Source: Varroa destructor (lineage: Eukaryota; Arthropoda; Arachnida; Mesostigmata; Varroidae). Taken from it: a DNA stretch of 64,000 bases. This document shows, piece after piece, positions 47,878 through 61,600 of the stretch. Numbering within the stretch: the first letter of the stretch is position 1; each line of letters begins with the position of its first letter. Under the pieces are notes generated by a model, which saw only the letters and a list, made by a program, of their open reading frames with translations, searched no databases and was not told where the DNA came from. Made by a program: the position numbers and the translations under genes. The stretch lies in contig NW_019211456.1 in the NCBI RefSeq assembly GCF_002443255.2, forward strand, positions 39,439,042-39,503,041, in the 5' to 3' direction.

Positions 47878-50800
47878 ATTCACGTTTAATTTCAACTGGC
47901 TGAGAGCGGGTGGCTACACGCCATCTTCGACAGGAAATTCTCGTATTGAAACAAAGGAAAAAAAGATTCAATAGAATAAGCAGTTAGGTTTTTCCAGGGT
48001 TTAAGATCCGACTATTAGCCCGATGTTGTATGTATGAAGTAGAATATTACTTTAAACCTAGATATTTCTGCTAGTTATTTGCTTTCAACATACCCATTGG
48101 AATTTATAACACATTGTAGAATTCATTGCAATTATTTGATGGGTTTGAGGTACGAAAGTTAGAATCAAACCATAGCCATATTGATAGAATTCCGTAAATC
48201 GACAAAATTGGAAGCCGCAAAACCAGGTCTTCTGCGAGACCATTCTAAGAACACAAATAATATTAACATTTATTTTGTCTATCTCGGGAACAATTTCTAT
48301 TTTTCCATTCCATTTAATTCATTAACAATGTGTATTATTGAAATTAGATAAACTAAAAAGATCTAGAGCTGATAATGTAAGTGATCTCTTAAGAGCTTAT
48401 CTTCATGCGTATTTGCTTTACGAATCAGGTGAATTCACTCGTTAGTTAACATCATCCCGTAATTATCGTTTGCGCATGGCCTTGGCCGATTCCAGGAGCC
48501 GGCCTGCCTTTAATGGCCTTGCCCTCCTACACTCCATACGACCGGCCAGAGAGCTTAACCCAATATTAGCGAAGAGCAGCAAACGATGTGGCATCGATCA
48601 TAACAACCGAAGCGTCCGTATCAATTTAAATGTTACTGAATTGCAGTAAGCGCACTGAGGCGGCCCAACTGATAGGCTTGGGCGACCCACCGCTTGAATC
48701 CAGAGAGCTTTTTCGTTCGATGTTTCAAAAAAATATGGCGAAAATGATTTTCTCATTGGGTCAGTCGCTATTGGGAATTGCATTGAAATGTTATTTCCTG
48801 AGTGCATCATTGCACCCCTTTTTGTTGTGTAAACTAGCATTGAATATACTAGGAAAGCTTACTTACGCATGCATTTTGCGTAAATAGCAATATCACTGAA
48901 CAAATGGCGGGCAACAACAACAAATAACGGATGAACGCATGCTAAATAAACTGTTACTAAAGCTGTTACTAGAGCAGCTTTTTAGCCAGCATTAGGCAGG
49001 CGCCAGCCACATGCCAACACCGAAAGTCTACATCGAAAGTTTAATGTAATATAATTTTCGACCTCAGATAAAGTAATATTTTCTAGAATCTAGCTCAACT
49101 AATGACGAGAAAATTGAGCTTGATGAAAAAATATTTTTTCCCACTTGGTCGTTACTATTCATGCAAAGTAGATCGTTCTTTCGCTTTGTTTTTTAAATAC
49201 GCATAGTTGTCATGACGATGACGGTGCTCTAAGATATCAACAGAAACGTGTCTCGAGCATCGATGCTTTGAAGTATTTTACGGAGGACCGCCGCTACTCT
49301 TTAGAGAATAACAACTTTGAAAAAGTCTTCCCAATTTCTTATTCATTATTGATTCTTCCTTCATCACCCGCTAGAACGTCCGTATACTGCCAGTATTGCT
49401 GCTTGGTGGCTTACCTATCGCATCATAGAATCTCAATTATTCTCGGAAAAAGCACAACGTTTCAGGACTAGCAAGACCAGCTTACAGGAGTCCTGAATCT
49501 TAACGTAATGAATTATATATACAGCTGCTAGTATTGACTGAGCTGCTGCGAAAATTGTCATATGTACGGACAACAAAACCCAAAAACCCGCATATATATT
49601 GCACTAGAAGCCCAAAAGCAGCTGGCCTGCAACCCGTTATTTGGACGCTACTATACAGTGTTCGTGTTTGGCCACGTCATCGCTTAGTCAAGTGGCCTCT
49701 CATGAACATTATAGCTGACAAAACAAACTCGGTGTTTGAGTCACTCACTTACTGAGTCGCTATGACGTCCTTCCCTCAGAGCCCTTTCCATTCGCCTGCG
49801 CTAACTACGCACAGTACCTTGCGATACCCCTCGTCCAGACTGCTCCAACATCGTCTTTGGCACAAAGCTTGCTTGCGTGAACTAGAAATCCGTGACCCTC
49901 TTAGTTCACAAATGATTCGAATAACTGGGGCTAGCTTATAATGAGCGTTTTTATTGCAAAAGGTGTCGAGCGCATGTTCGTTTTGTCTATCTAAGCGATG
50001 ACTGCAGTTCTTCATCAGCAGTGAAGTACGTGGTCCACTTTAGGTATAGTAGAAGAGTGCCAGGTTTCACTTTATCTGCTAATAATATCAGTGACTAGCG
50101 CAGAAGTACCGAAATAATTTCGGCATACGGCAGATGGGTCGGAAACTAGTCTGACAACTGTTTAGCAACATAAATCTACATTTGAACTAACTATTTGACA
50201 TACTCGAAGTATCAAACATAGATAGTAACTCTGATTGAACAAAGCATTTGGGTTGTTACTTATATTTGTCGTAGAAAATAAATGAGAGTACACATTTTAA
50301 GGTTTCCTAGGTGTACATAAATCCTTTGTATAAAGAAGCAATTTTCATTAGGCAGGCGCTTGGACGATGATTCTTCTATATGCGTTCGGGATTTTGCGAT
50401 GCTTGACATGTACAGACAATGCTGCCATTGTTTAAGAAAATTTATGCCTTACTGCTGTAAGAGCAATGCCCATAAACAATACTTGTGGGTTGTGTTATAC
50501 ATTATATCTATAGATCGGTCCAAGGTACCCTAAAAGGATCTCTGCGTAATGCCTGCTGCTGCTATATACTTTGTGGGATTTATACGTGAGAAATAGAGAA
50601 CCCGTTCCAAATACAGCGGCAAACGTCTGCATGTTTGGGATAATCGTCACCATTGATATATAAGTGACACCACATTGATCGATCTGCCCGTTCCGAAGTT
50701 CAATGATCCGATCCCTCCTATTAGTTGTTGCTTAAATCGGTACGCGCCTATTTGCTTTTTAGTTGACTTTCTGCGACAACCGTTGCAACAACCACTAAGG

Positions 50801-51013
50801 TGACGAAATTTCGTAGCGAACTGGGATATACAGACATCTGCCTTAGGAACCCTCTAAAATCTATATGCATAAAATTTGTTACTTTTTCATATAGACACAA
50901 GTCGATCCTCTCATTTACCGCATACGTTTTGTTATCCGCAGGAAGAATCTCTTCTTCGTAGCATAATGTTGTTGCTGTGGTAGTAATAATAATAATTAAC
51001 ATTATTATTACAG
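47878..51013. other. AT-rich non-coding stretch
   Basis: No supported gene. A good acceptor (AGGTTTTTCCAG) near 48000 leads into only about 24 open codons. The frames 48630-48887 and 49268-49471 (+) are of chance length. There is a near-tandem CTGTTACTA duplication around 48950-48972. A small ATT-type inverted repeat (50983-50993 against 51001-51011) sits just before the next candidate exon. Confidence 0.45.
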
Positions 51014-51162
51014 GCATGTATGTGATATTTTCGCCGAACCCGAGTATACACGCTCCCATTTTCGTCCTTGACGAAGGAAAAAAGCACCAATTTTCATTTA
51101 TTGTCATAACCATGGACTCAGCCCTTAGCCGTCGCAAAAAAATCAACTTAACTGTACGATGA
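51014..51162 (+). CDS. Candidate terminal exon, product unknown
   Basis: An acceptor (ATTATTATTACAG) is followed by two bases, an ATG and 48 open codons to a TGA. The peptide is strand-like with a basic end (HAPIFVLDEGKKHQFSFIVI, then SALSRRKKINLTVR). No family was recognised. The length is well within chance, and the same region is open on the minus strand. Confidence 0.17.
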
Positions 51163-51811
51163 CAGAAAAGTTTCTCTGATTGCTGATAAGTTATCTAAGC
51201 CAATGATAGCCAATTACGTAATGTGCGCAACTTGCGTTCTGTTACCCGCCGAGTTCCGTATAGCAGGAACTGTATGAAATCGTTCGTCGTTGGTCGTGCC
51301 AAGGACGCCTTACGTGACTAGCACTGCATCAATTACTCACATAGAGTGCAAAACAAGCTTTTTATACGTATCCTAATTTTGGGCCAAGGTCAGAACCGCT
51401 GTGCGAAATTTTCGTCGACTTAAACACTGATGCGGGTGCAGCTGGGTCAAGCAACGTGACGATGACGATGTCGCTCTGGACTAACCCGGATATCTGGGGC
51501 GTGAAATTTGTTGTTACAATTGGATGTCTTTTTGACATATCCTCTCTTAATTTCTGTCATTGTGTATGTCTGCAATTTGGCTTACCCGATATGGGCAAGC
51601 TTTAATCCAAGGATAGACGAATCGCATCGAGGAAACATGCGGACAATCCTTCCACCATTACGATATTACTGATATTGTGATGATAAAAAATAGTCAATAA
51701 ACCTGTGCTCGTAGCTTACTCTTGTCAACTGATTGGAACAAAATAGGTCCATTAGATATGATAGTGCTGAAAGACTAACCATAAAATGACAGGTTTTAAC
51801 AGTAGACAATG

Positions 51812-51831
51812 TATATATATATATATATATT
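51812..51831. repeat. (TA)10 microsatellite
   Basis: The longest uninterrupted TA tract I counted in the window, together with 30020-30039. Confidence 0.9.
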
Positions 51832-53335
51832 ATAAACGCGTTTCTTAGTTTGTTTCAACTACTAAATAACATATGTTAATAAATAGCTCAGCTGTTTGTT
51901 ATACTGTATCGGCTTGATTAAAGTCGGCCAGCAGTTACTACTGAAGACTAGAGCTTCTACGAAAAAAAAGGATGCACCGGATCTTTCATTGGACATTTGA
52001 TAAATAGTGAGAAAAAGTTTTGTCCCAGATTTATCGTAGATGCAAATCGTCTTCTCTTGCCAGTAGTAAGCCCAATTACCCGTAATTTGTTTCTAGGCTG
52101 TTGTTAAAAGATCAAAGATCATGTAAACTAGATTCGTTTCGGACGCTACCAGAAGCCAAGTAACATTGTTCTCCAGCCCCCGTCAGGCGAGAGTTCATCG
52201 CCCTGTATGCTTCCTAAGATAATAACTAGGTAAGTAGGAAATGGCATATTGCAGATTCGAAAATCCGCATTGCTTTAGTTTCGCAGACATGCAGCGCAAG
52301 TCTAACAGCTGGAATAGGCGCTCCATCGTGTAGTTCAACCCATAGACGCATAAAGAATTGTTTGTATCGGTTGTCCAACAGGTGCGACGAGCCTGTACCA
52401 CTTGCTCGTTTCGAAGTTCGTAATAGGAAATGAAAAAGAAGTAATACAAAAGTCTTCGTCGGCGTTGACAAGTACGTGGTAAATGATCTTGCGTCTATTA
52501 GTCAGTAGGAGATGGCAAACAAGCTATCGTGTTTGGTATAATGTGACTTTATGATGATTCTATGACGTGACTGATACCATAATATGGCATATGTATAGAA
52601 TTACTCCTACTAGAACCTACAAAATCATCAGATGCTAGCGCTTCTTATTGGCACGTACGACCAACAATTATTAGACGGAATTAATTAAGATATTTAATTT
52701 AGTTATTGTACAGGCGGAGTTACTTAGGAGAAAGCGGCAATCCTATTATATTTTTTAATATGTATTAAATCTGGCGACAAAAAATGTTCACTACTCTTGG
52801 AAATTATGAGAAAATTTGAAATAACGTAAGTGTTCGCAGGCGCTGCGAACCTCGACAATGATTACCTGTAAACGTATTACAAAAATCATTATAGCATAAT
52901 TGTGTAGGTTATGAATGATAAGTTCAAGTTAAGCGTATAACGAAATAAATTTGCATAAATAAAATAAATGACTTCTTGCGGTGAATAATACAATTAATTC
53001 ATAGAAAAATAGAATGTAAATTCTTTCGGAAAGTAGTAGTAGTAGTAGGCCAATTCAGGCGATAGATAGTAAATTATCTTATACCTGGAAAATATATTAG
53101 GCCTGGAGGATAAACTGTCTGATTCTACAATTAGGAGATCAAGCCAATGTAATTGGTTTTGAACGTCTTTCCCGTTAGGAAAAGTCACCGCCGAGACCTT
53201 AAAAACATTAGTGTTTACAGTACATCTTGATAGCATAAGTGAATGTTGCTTAAACTTACTAAAAAATAATATCTTTTTGTGAATTCCGCTGATGTTCAGA
53301 CGCATAGGTAAGATCGCATGAATAATCACTTCCAC

Positions 53336-53352
53336 ATATATATATATATATA
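53336..53352. repeat. (AT)n microsatellite
   Basis: About eight AT copies. Confidence 0.9.
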
Positions 53353-55583
53353 ATTAGTATAATTTAGTATATATTGCAAAGCATTGATAGCACTTGTCTA
53401 CTATTGTGCTGTCGTACTGGTATTCGTAAAGAAGGACCACCAGCTCATACGTTGTGCATCACGAGATCGTACTTGGCCGCAAGTGGCACAAAGTGCCGAC
53501 TTCAATCTAAGAATACATAGCGTAACGTCCTTAGCTGAGACTGTCAATAGTCTTTGGTTTTCAAGCAGCGTACGCGGTTAAATCAGGCTAACGTGAAGGG
53601 CATTTCTATTCTGTCCCTTGTTGATACAAAATGATTTCAGCTTTTCTGCGTATTACAGGTACATTGCGCTCTAATTGACTAATTGGGACGTATGATAATG
53701 GTTTGTGTCAAGCTGCCACTCGTGCTTCCAAATCACGGATTTCCAAATATTTATTGGAGGCTGTACGTTTCAAGGTGTAGAATCCTTTCGACGTTGAACG
53801 CTAAAAGGGAGATTAGGCAGGCACGTGTCAGCATCCATCAATATTCGTCAGTCTACTAACATATTCTGAAAACTGGATGTGTAGTAAGCAAAGCTGCTTC
53901 AACCTTCAGCGGTACGAGCAAATCGCATACTCAGCGTCTGCCTTATATAAAATGGAAACTTTTTTTTTATTCGGACATTGTTTTCGTGTTGGACAAAATA
54001 ATCCCCTAGGCTTTAAGTCGTTCAGGTACAGAATGCGTAATCTAACCCACTCAACCAATCCTATATAGCAATGTTAACCCTAAGGTAATCACTGAAAACC
54101 TATAGGTTGATCTGCGCACTGCCGTAAATAAACCCACTAACTAACAGTCGATACGTTTTGGAACACATTAGAAACTGGCTTTTTCACCGAAGCCAAAACT
54201 AGCTTACCCATCTGGTCGGCGCCTTGATGTTCGTATTGAGACGGAGAGGAGACCGACTGCTATCAGCCTACGCAATACTTATCCAGCTAACAGAATGGTA
54301 CCACTTGTAAAAAAAGCGAGACCAATAAATGCCCCCATTGACCATGTCAAAGAACTATTAGACAGATATGTGTTGGTCGATCTGCGTGTGTATCGAAATA
54401 GCAGATTCTCCGGAATAGTTGCTACATCAAAATTGTGCGAACGTGATTCTAGCTATGTATTTATAATAATAATTCAAAGACTACACACTGTCAATGTGTA
54501 CATGTCTGCCTTTAGTAGAAATAGCATTGACCGCCTTATCGACATCAATAGGGATCCTGCCTAATGCCATAATAAAACGAAGAAACATATGAATTAAATT
54601 AGCCAAATATGTGTATTATATTCGAGTGTATTCTTATTCTGGTGGGCAGTGAGCCTCGTTTGAAGAAGGACTCAAACAAAGAAGTGACAGCTCTCCTTCA
54701 CTGGAAGTGTGAAGCACTTCATCTCGGCGAAAACGCGCGAAAACTAAATGCACGCGGTGCGTGATGATACACATTTCAACGGCACGGTATTGCAGTCTCA
54801 AGGGCCTATTTTGATATGTCTCTCTCATTGTTGTTAATCCAGACACGCAATTTAGCGAGAACAAAACTATCAATTAGACAACAAAAAGCTATCGGTTGAA
54901 CAAAAATTCATTCTGCAGTTGACATTGGTACCGACAGGTGGTAATATCGTGACCGCGTTCCAATGTAAAACATAAAACCGGAATTGTCAAATGTTGCCCT
55001 TCAGTTTGTGTTGCCTGTGTATGTTAACGAAAGTCAACTTCATACAGAAACAGTTATTAATATATAAGTTATATTACACCTACATGGGGTTATTATTTTT
55101 GCAGAGAAAAGTTTTATAAATAAAATAATATAAAAATCTCACTGATTTTCCTCTAGCATCGGTAGTAATACGATCACAAGGACAATTACTAAATATTAAC
55201 ACCTAGATCAATCAATACATAAACAAACAAAAAATTTCAGCTATTTCAAGCAATATCCTTGCTTTCAAACTCTAGCTTGCATCAACTCGATCGTGTGATA
55301 CGGCAGCAGAGTATCATGTGGCAGATAGATTAGTTAAGACTTGAGACCTCCACGGAATCATTCAAACTCAAGCAAAGAATGAGTAAAATGTGTACTAAGC
55401 TTTTTTGATGCTTGCATCAGTGGCTGGTTCGACGCCTAGGAATGGCAATAAATTACGATACAGGGCAAGCCTCAAACCCTTCAACTTACATTTGCTGAAG
55501 CATAAAGTTGTCACTGTCGTATTCTAAACATCCGGGGGCTCAACCCCTCCCCTTCAATTTCGAACATTTCGTATACCTCTAGA

Positions 55584-55602
55584 TAGCTAGCTAGCTAGCT
55601 AG
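55584..55602. repeat. (TAGC)n microsatellite
   Basis: Between four and five copies of a tetranucleotide containing the palindromes CTAG and AGCT, so the tract can fold on itself. Confidence 0.88.
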
Positions 55603-58600
55603 TTAGTCGATAACGCTTAAGAATTTATTAAAACATCAAAATCAAGCTTTTCATAAATTAAAGGAACGCATTAGCTTTCTATTCGAGTAGGCCTCGTTTC
55701 AGACTGGATTGTCCTAAAATCAGCGACGATTTTAACAGTACATTACGATATCTTTTGTGCCATCTTTAAGTGTGACTGTTAATTACTTAATTAGAAATTC
55801 GATATAGGTATATTTTAAAGGAGCCCCAAAAATACAATTTGTATCTTTCATGATAAGTTAGTGGAAAACTTTATTTCGACATAGCTTTTAAGATTATTTT
55901 TCATGTATAGTGTTTTAAAAGTTCCAAGGAAAGCAGCATATTGTTCAACTTGCATTATTACGGCTATGCTATGCAGGATACGATCCACAGTCCGATGAAC
56001 TTGTTTGACTGACTGGATGTTTTTTCAGAATTTACTCTGTCGCAATACCGCTTGTCAGTTTAAGGCTCGTTTATTAATATTATTATGATTCTTGGCATTT
56101 ATCATTCTGTGTCAAACTAAAATTCCTAAGCTTGCCTCGTTAAAGATCAATATTGTACGGGGCTAAGTTACTCCTCACCAGGCGAACCCCTGAGATCTCC
56201 GACTACGTTCCTATTTTCCTTCTCAGAAAATTCGCTCCTTTAACCCAAGGACCTCTAGCAGAGCAACCATGTGTGGCCAGAGATCCTGGGAACCAGCCTT
56301 GAGGTTCGGCGTTAATTAAAGCATCAAGCCTTAATTAAATTCGAAGGCATTCTATATGAACTAGCCTTGCGTTCCGTCGTTATCAAAATTGAGTCGACAC
56401 GCGTCGGGGTTTAGAACTCATTCTCACGAAAGGTGGGTCACATTTTTGGTGTTCGTGAGCGAAACCAAAAACAGCAAGCAGGAAGTTACGAAAACACAGT
56501 ATACTTCCTGTAAAACACTACAGGGAGTACACTCAAAACTTGAATATAGTTCTTGATGGAGTGATAGGTCCCAGCGAGCGAAGGATAGTACCAAGTAGCA
56601 TCAATACCCTACTAAAGAAGTTGGAATTTGTAACAAAAAATCACGGCATGAAAATGACTGCCTCGTGACCTACTTTTCTTCCAAATCTGTTAACTCATTA
56701 AACGTAACTGTTAGTAGCTGGCTAAATAATGAGGAATTATAATCAATCGCGTTTATATTTTCAGCTTCATTTCATTGAAAGTTCCCTAAAGAATTCCATA
56801 ATAAGAGAAAAGCTTGAAGTATGTACGTGTTGGAAAAATTCCAACAACCTCAAAGGACTAAGTGCCTGAACAAGGCACACAGCGTCATGAGCAAGTGCTT
56901 TTTTCGACGCAGACAAGTTCCTTCGCTAAATACGAGAAGTAATTGATTTTTAGTTGGGTCATTAGTTGATATAACGGCAAGTTTTTTTAAAAAGCAATCG
57001 TTGATTATCGTATCTACGCATGCTTTGTACCAACAATCAATAGCCACTCACGTTTCAAAGATTTCATTAAACGGATATTTCGAAGACTACTCTCGCGACA
57101 GGGTCTGCCCACTGCGATCGCCAAACTTAACAAGTTTTTTATAATATCGAATAAAATATATTATTTACAGAAGTCGTTTTGACCTCTGTGAGTTTCTGTC
57201 AGCTTTTTGCCTAACGTACTGATTATTTACATCAAACTTGCACCTACTTAAGGCCACAATGCTCTATTGAATACAAGTATAACCATTCTATTATACGTGG
57301 AAGTACTGCGTCCTAGGGACACAGAAGTGGTATGGGTTCGAATATCTCAAGGTAGGCATAATTTGACCCCCTGAATTGCTCGTACTGATCCCCCCTCCTA
57401 CTTACACAGGGCCTTAACGCAATGTCTAAACAACGTCGTATTAAGGTCTGTTGTAGAAGGGATAGCTGAGAAAGCAATGGAGAAACTCGTACTACATCAG
57501 TGCACCCACAGCGCAAGGAGCTTTTTCACTCCGTCCCTTTATTGTAGTCAACATGCGTCACTCCGTCGACGATCTTTGCCCCACGGATCTCCTATTCCTG
57601 TGTCCCTTTGCATTGTTCCCCTCCCCCTTCTCGCCCGTTTCGCGTCTATGACACACCGCTTGCAACTTGTACAACAGTTACAGGTATGAATAGCGGCTTG
57701 TTGTTACCGCTGAGTCAATAGAACGAGCGGTGTTAGTATCACGATACAGTAGAATTTACAGCAGACATTATCACGGCAGTGCCTCGTGTCTTAAAGGCTT
57801 TCAAGGGACAATATCAATTCCATTTAACTTACTCCCACGCAACCAGCTGCGTTGATTAGACCTGGAGCCAAGCGAACCCTTAGGAAACGAAGCGGGCGAG
57901 CAAAACAGGACTGCTGAACTGCAACATTTGAGATTTCGAATATTCTTCTCTGCTAGCTGGGGCTGGGCATCGCTTGCCTGAGACGCCGCAGTGGCCTAGG
58001 GAAGGGCTGCGGATCAAGTGTTTTCTACTCATCGATCATCGCTAGTGGTTCGATCGCTGATGTCGTTATCATGATGGCGCACAGATGCCCTCTATAGCTT
58101 CACATAGAAGTCTCTCATGCAGACAGACCTGGGCAACCTGCCTTGAGTTGTTCTAGCTCACTTTCCTTTGTTCAGCACAACAGCGGCAAGAACTATAGCT
58201 GTCTGTGTTGATTAGTAGTACCTATGACAGGTAGTATCCACTGTATACAAGGAGACGAAAAATCAAACGCACTCCATTCGCAGTAGAATTAAAAAAATGT
58301 ATTTTTTTAGCGTTGCCATTTTATGAACAAAATTATGAATCTAGCTGTTGAATGCTCTAACGGATAAACTCAGAGTCTTGTTTATTTAACACATGGTTAA
58401 ACTACGCCTATTATCTAAAACGAGTTTTATATACATATATATGTGTGTGTAGCTAGCGTTTCCGTACTGAGTGACAACCTGTGAAGCATCCAAATAGAAA
58501 AGCTGTGTAGAAAACTGGGCGTCAAGTGATCCCATGCGGATCGTTAGAGAGAACAACGGCGCTCGAGTTCGTATATTTATAGGTCCTATAAGTACCTGTA

Positions 58601-61600
58601 TATACAATATGCCTAATTACTGCATAGCCAAGGAGTGACAGTTACTTGGTCCTCATATCAATAGTGGTTTGAGCAATCTGAATAATAAACATCCTGAATC
58701 TTCCTACATTTGCGTAGTAACTTAAATTTTCTGCCAAGCTACACTATGAATTAGAGACGGAATAATCAATTTGAATCTTCTAGAATTTTACTGCTATCCA
58801 TAACAGAACGACCATATCTACCTACAGGTTTTACCTGAGTAAAAGTGGAAAGGTAGAGGAACTAACGATAGCTACTGCACGACTACTGCTGTTTCGAAGG
58901 CAACACAGTCGATAATTTCAATTGCTTATTTAGGTATCTTATCATAGTTAGAAAGCATTACAGAGTTCTATAGTGTTTCGTTTTCGGTTTGCGCGACGCA
59001 CACGTTTTTTGCCGCTGAAGCGTCCACCAGTGTCTTTCTTGATAAATATATGGCTATCGATCACGAATCATTCATATCGTTTCCACTCTAGTGATTCTAA
59101 AATAATTGAATCATATATTTATGCTATTAATGAAATTTCAATATAAATGTGTTTGTTTTTTACCATGATGATGTGGTTTGCCGCAAAGTTGAAATAGTGT
59201 ATCTTGCAATGTTTTTCTGTTTGTAAGCTCTCCACATGGGGTCGAACATGCGAAGTTGCTTACCGTAGTTGCTCAGGAAATCTATTAAACAATATGTTTA
59301 TGAGATAAAATCTAAAAATAACTGTAAAGGTGGAGATTTGGTTAACCAAAAGCACTTCGCGAGTCACGAAGGCTATCTGAAAAATTTGCAGAGGACAGCG
59401 GGCAGGCTAGGTACGTCGCTAAATGCTTTGCACGCCGATAGATTCTTGTGCGGTGTGGGTTAGGTCGTCAATGAAATAGATGTATGAAGCTGCCCGACAT
59501 CCATCACCTCGTCAGATTTTGCTTTGTGGCACTTCGTTCCACTTAAATCGTGCACAAAGATCAATATCATCGTTAATGTGTTTCGTTTAGTTTTTTTTTT
59601 TGTAGCAAGAAGTAAGCATTCGCAAATGTCCCCCTTCATCGCGCGTTAAAAGTTTCTGTTATTTATTACTGATGCTCTACTATCCGATTTCTACGGTTTC
59701 TGCATTAGTACAGGTTATTTATGTAGAATACTTGTAAAGAAAATTATGTAGAACAATAATGTAGAAGCGAAGTAAATCTAGGTTTGCAAAAGCCGCCAAT
59801 GATATGAAACATGAAATCTTTGGGGCACATATTGCAGTGTATGATTGATCCGTTCCATGCAATAATTTTAAAAATCAATGGTTTATTTGTGGCTAAAACG
59901 GCGAAGTTTCGTTTAAAATAGTTAGGTAAAAGCATACTTAATTAACTTTTTATTTTTTAGTTACATTTCTTTACCGCCCTTAAAGATAGCAGTTTTGCTA
60001 CACTGACATATAATTATTAGTGTCCATGATAGAACAATCTTGCAATAAGGCACCCCACAAAAACAATATAAACTCAGTTATGTAATATATATATTGTTAT
60101 ATATGTTAGAAGGTCGGGTAACTAATCAGGCTTCCCATGTGAACAGACTATCTGTATTTCCCATCAACCATGATAAACTGCAAAGGGAAATGTATTGTTT
60201 CTTTTATATTTGCCACTATAATGCCATAATAAACCATCAATTAGAAACAGACAAATCGTGCCGCTACCGAGAGATGACATATGCGAATCTAATGTGTTAA
60301 GTGGTTTTGGGGGAGGCAGCTGACCGTTTTGATCGACAGGATTAACGGTATATAAAACGCTATAACAGCAGCAGATGCAGAACATGAAGCCTTCCGTTGA
60401 GGACAGCTTCGCTGTCTTTTTGTCCTTTTGATTTCCCGTCCAAGCTGACCCCTTCGACGAGCTCTTTCGCGCCTGTGAGACCCTTTACGCTCCTTTTTTC
60501 GCGTGCGGTTCCGGTTCAATTACATTTCAGCTAGCCATACGGAAAAAAGGTGCCATCAATAAAAAGTGCATTACAAAGCGTTTACTAGAACACCGAGTCC
60601 GGGATCATGTAGTATGAAGTAATACCATGTTACTTAGTGTAAGCAAGAACAGACATTTTTATTTGCATCTTTGGGCTCGGTTTGTTCAGACTTCCCTCGT
60701 CCAGGGACGCGTTTACGTTTTAACCTAAAAAACAGATACAGATATATCTATTTCTATGTTCTAGGATTTTGCTTGGGGTGCGGGGCTGTATGACGAAGGA
60801 GAGTGAGTGTCTGTCATCCGGGCTTCTTAGAAAGTTTGCACCAGCACTAAAAATCTGTATTAATTCTTTGACGATTTTGCTCGCTTTGTCTTAATATCGC
60901 AGCATGGATTTCAATGGAACAAATTGTATTTTTCCTACGCCAAGCAATAGGCAGACTTGAATGATGTTGGCATCGTTTACGGCATGCCGGTCGACAATAT
61001 TGTAGCAATCTGTAGGGAGGCTGTAACACTGAGCCTCGCAACTCTGCCTGGTCCATTCAACGAATTAACAAAATGTCCACGCATCGAATTAGAAATCGTA
61101 ACTTAACAGAATTTATATAGAATTTCCTTCAGATAATAAAATTGATTTAACTAGAAGATGACTCAACAGTGGTGTGCAGACCTGATGTAGAAAATCGTAA
61201 CCCAACATTGAACATTTCGACTCAACAACCCTAAAAACTTGTTGTTGCCCTATGTCTAGTACAAATGAATTCAAATCTAGAAGCGTAGTTGTGGCAATGC
61301 CATTGGCTAGAGGATCAGATCGCCATCCACGAAAGAACGCGCCGAGTACAAGATCAGGCAATTAGACAGTACTTTGTTCTTATAGAAACACATTTATAAA
61401 CCACTGCAGCTAACGACGTTTAGACTAATTTTTAGCAATGTTCAGTTTTGCCAATCTTCGAATTAGGAGGCAGATCCAGAGATGAAAATGAAAGATTCCT
61501 ATATCCTATTATTAAAGAAATTAACCGGATATCTCCAAAAGAAAAGAGGGTACAGCTTCAATTAGGCGTGAAAGTCCTTGCTTGTATCAAGCACTGTATA

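Noticed and set aside
57325..57350. GGGTTCGAAT on the + strand, considered as a tRNA T-loop
   Set aside because: There is no paired T-stem and no cloverleaf in the preceding 70 bases.
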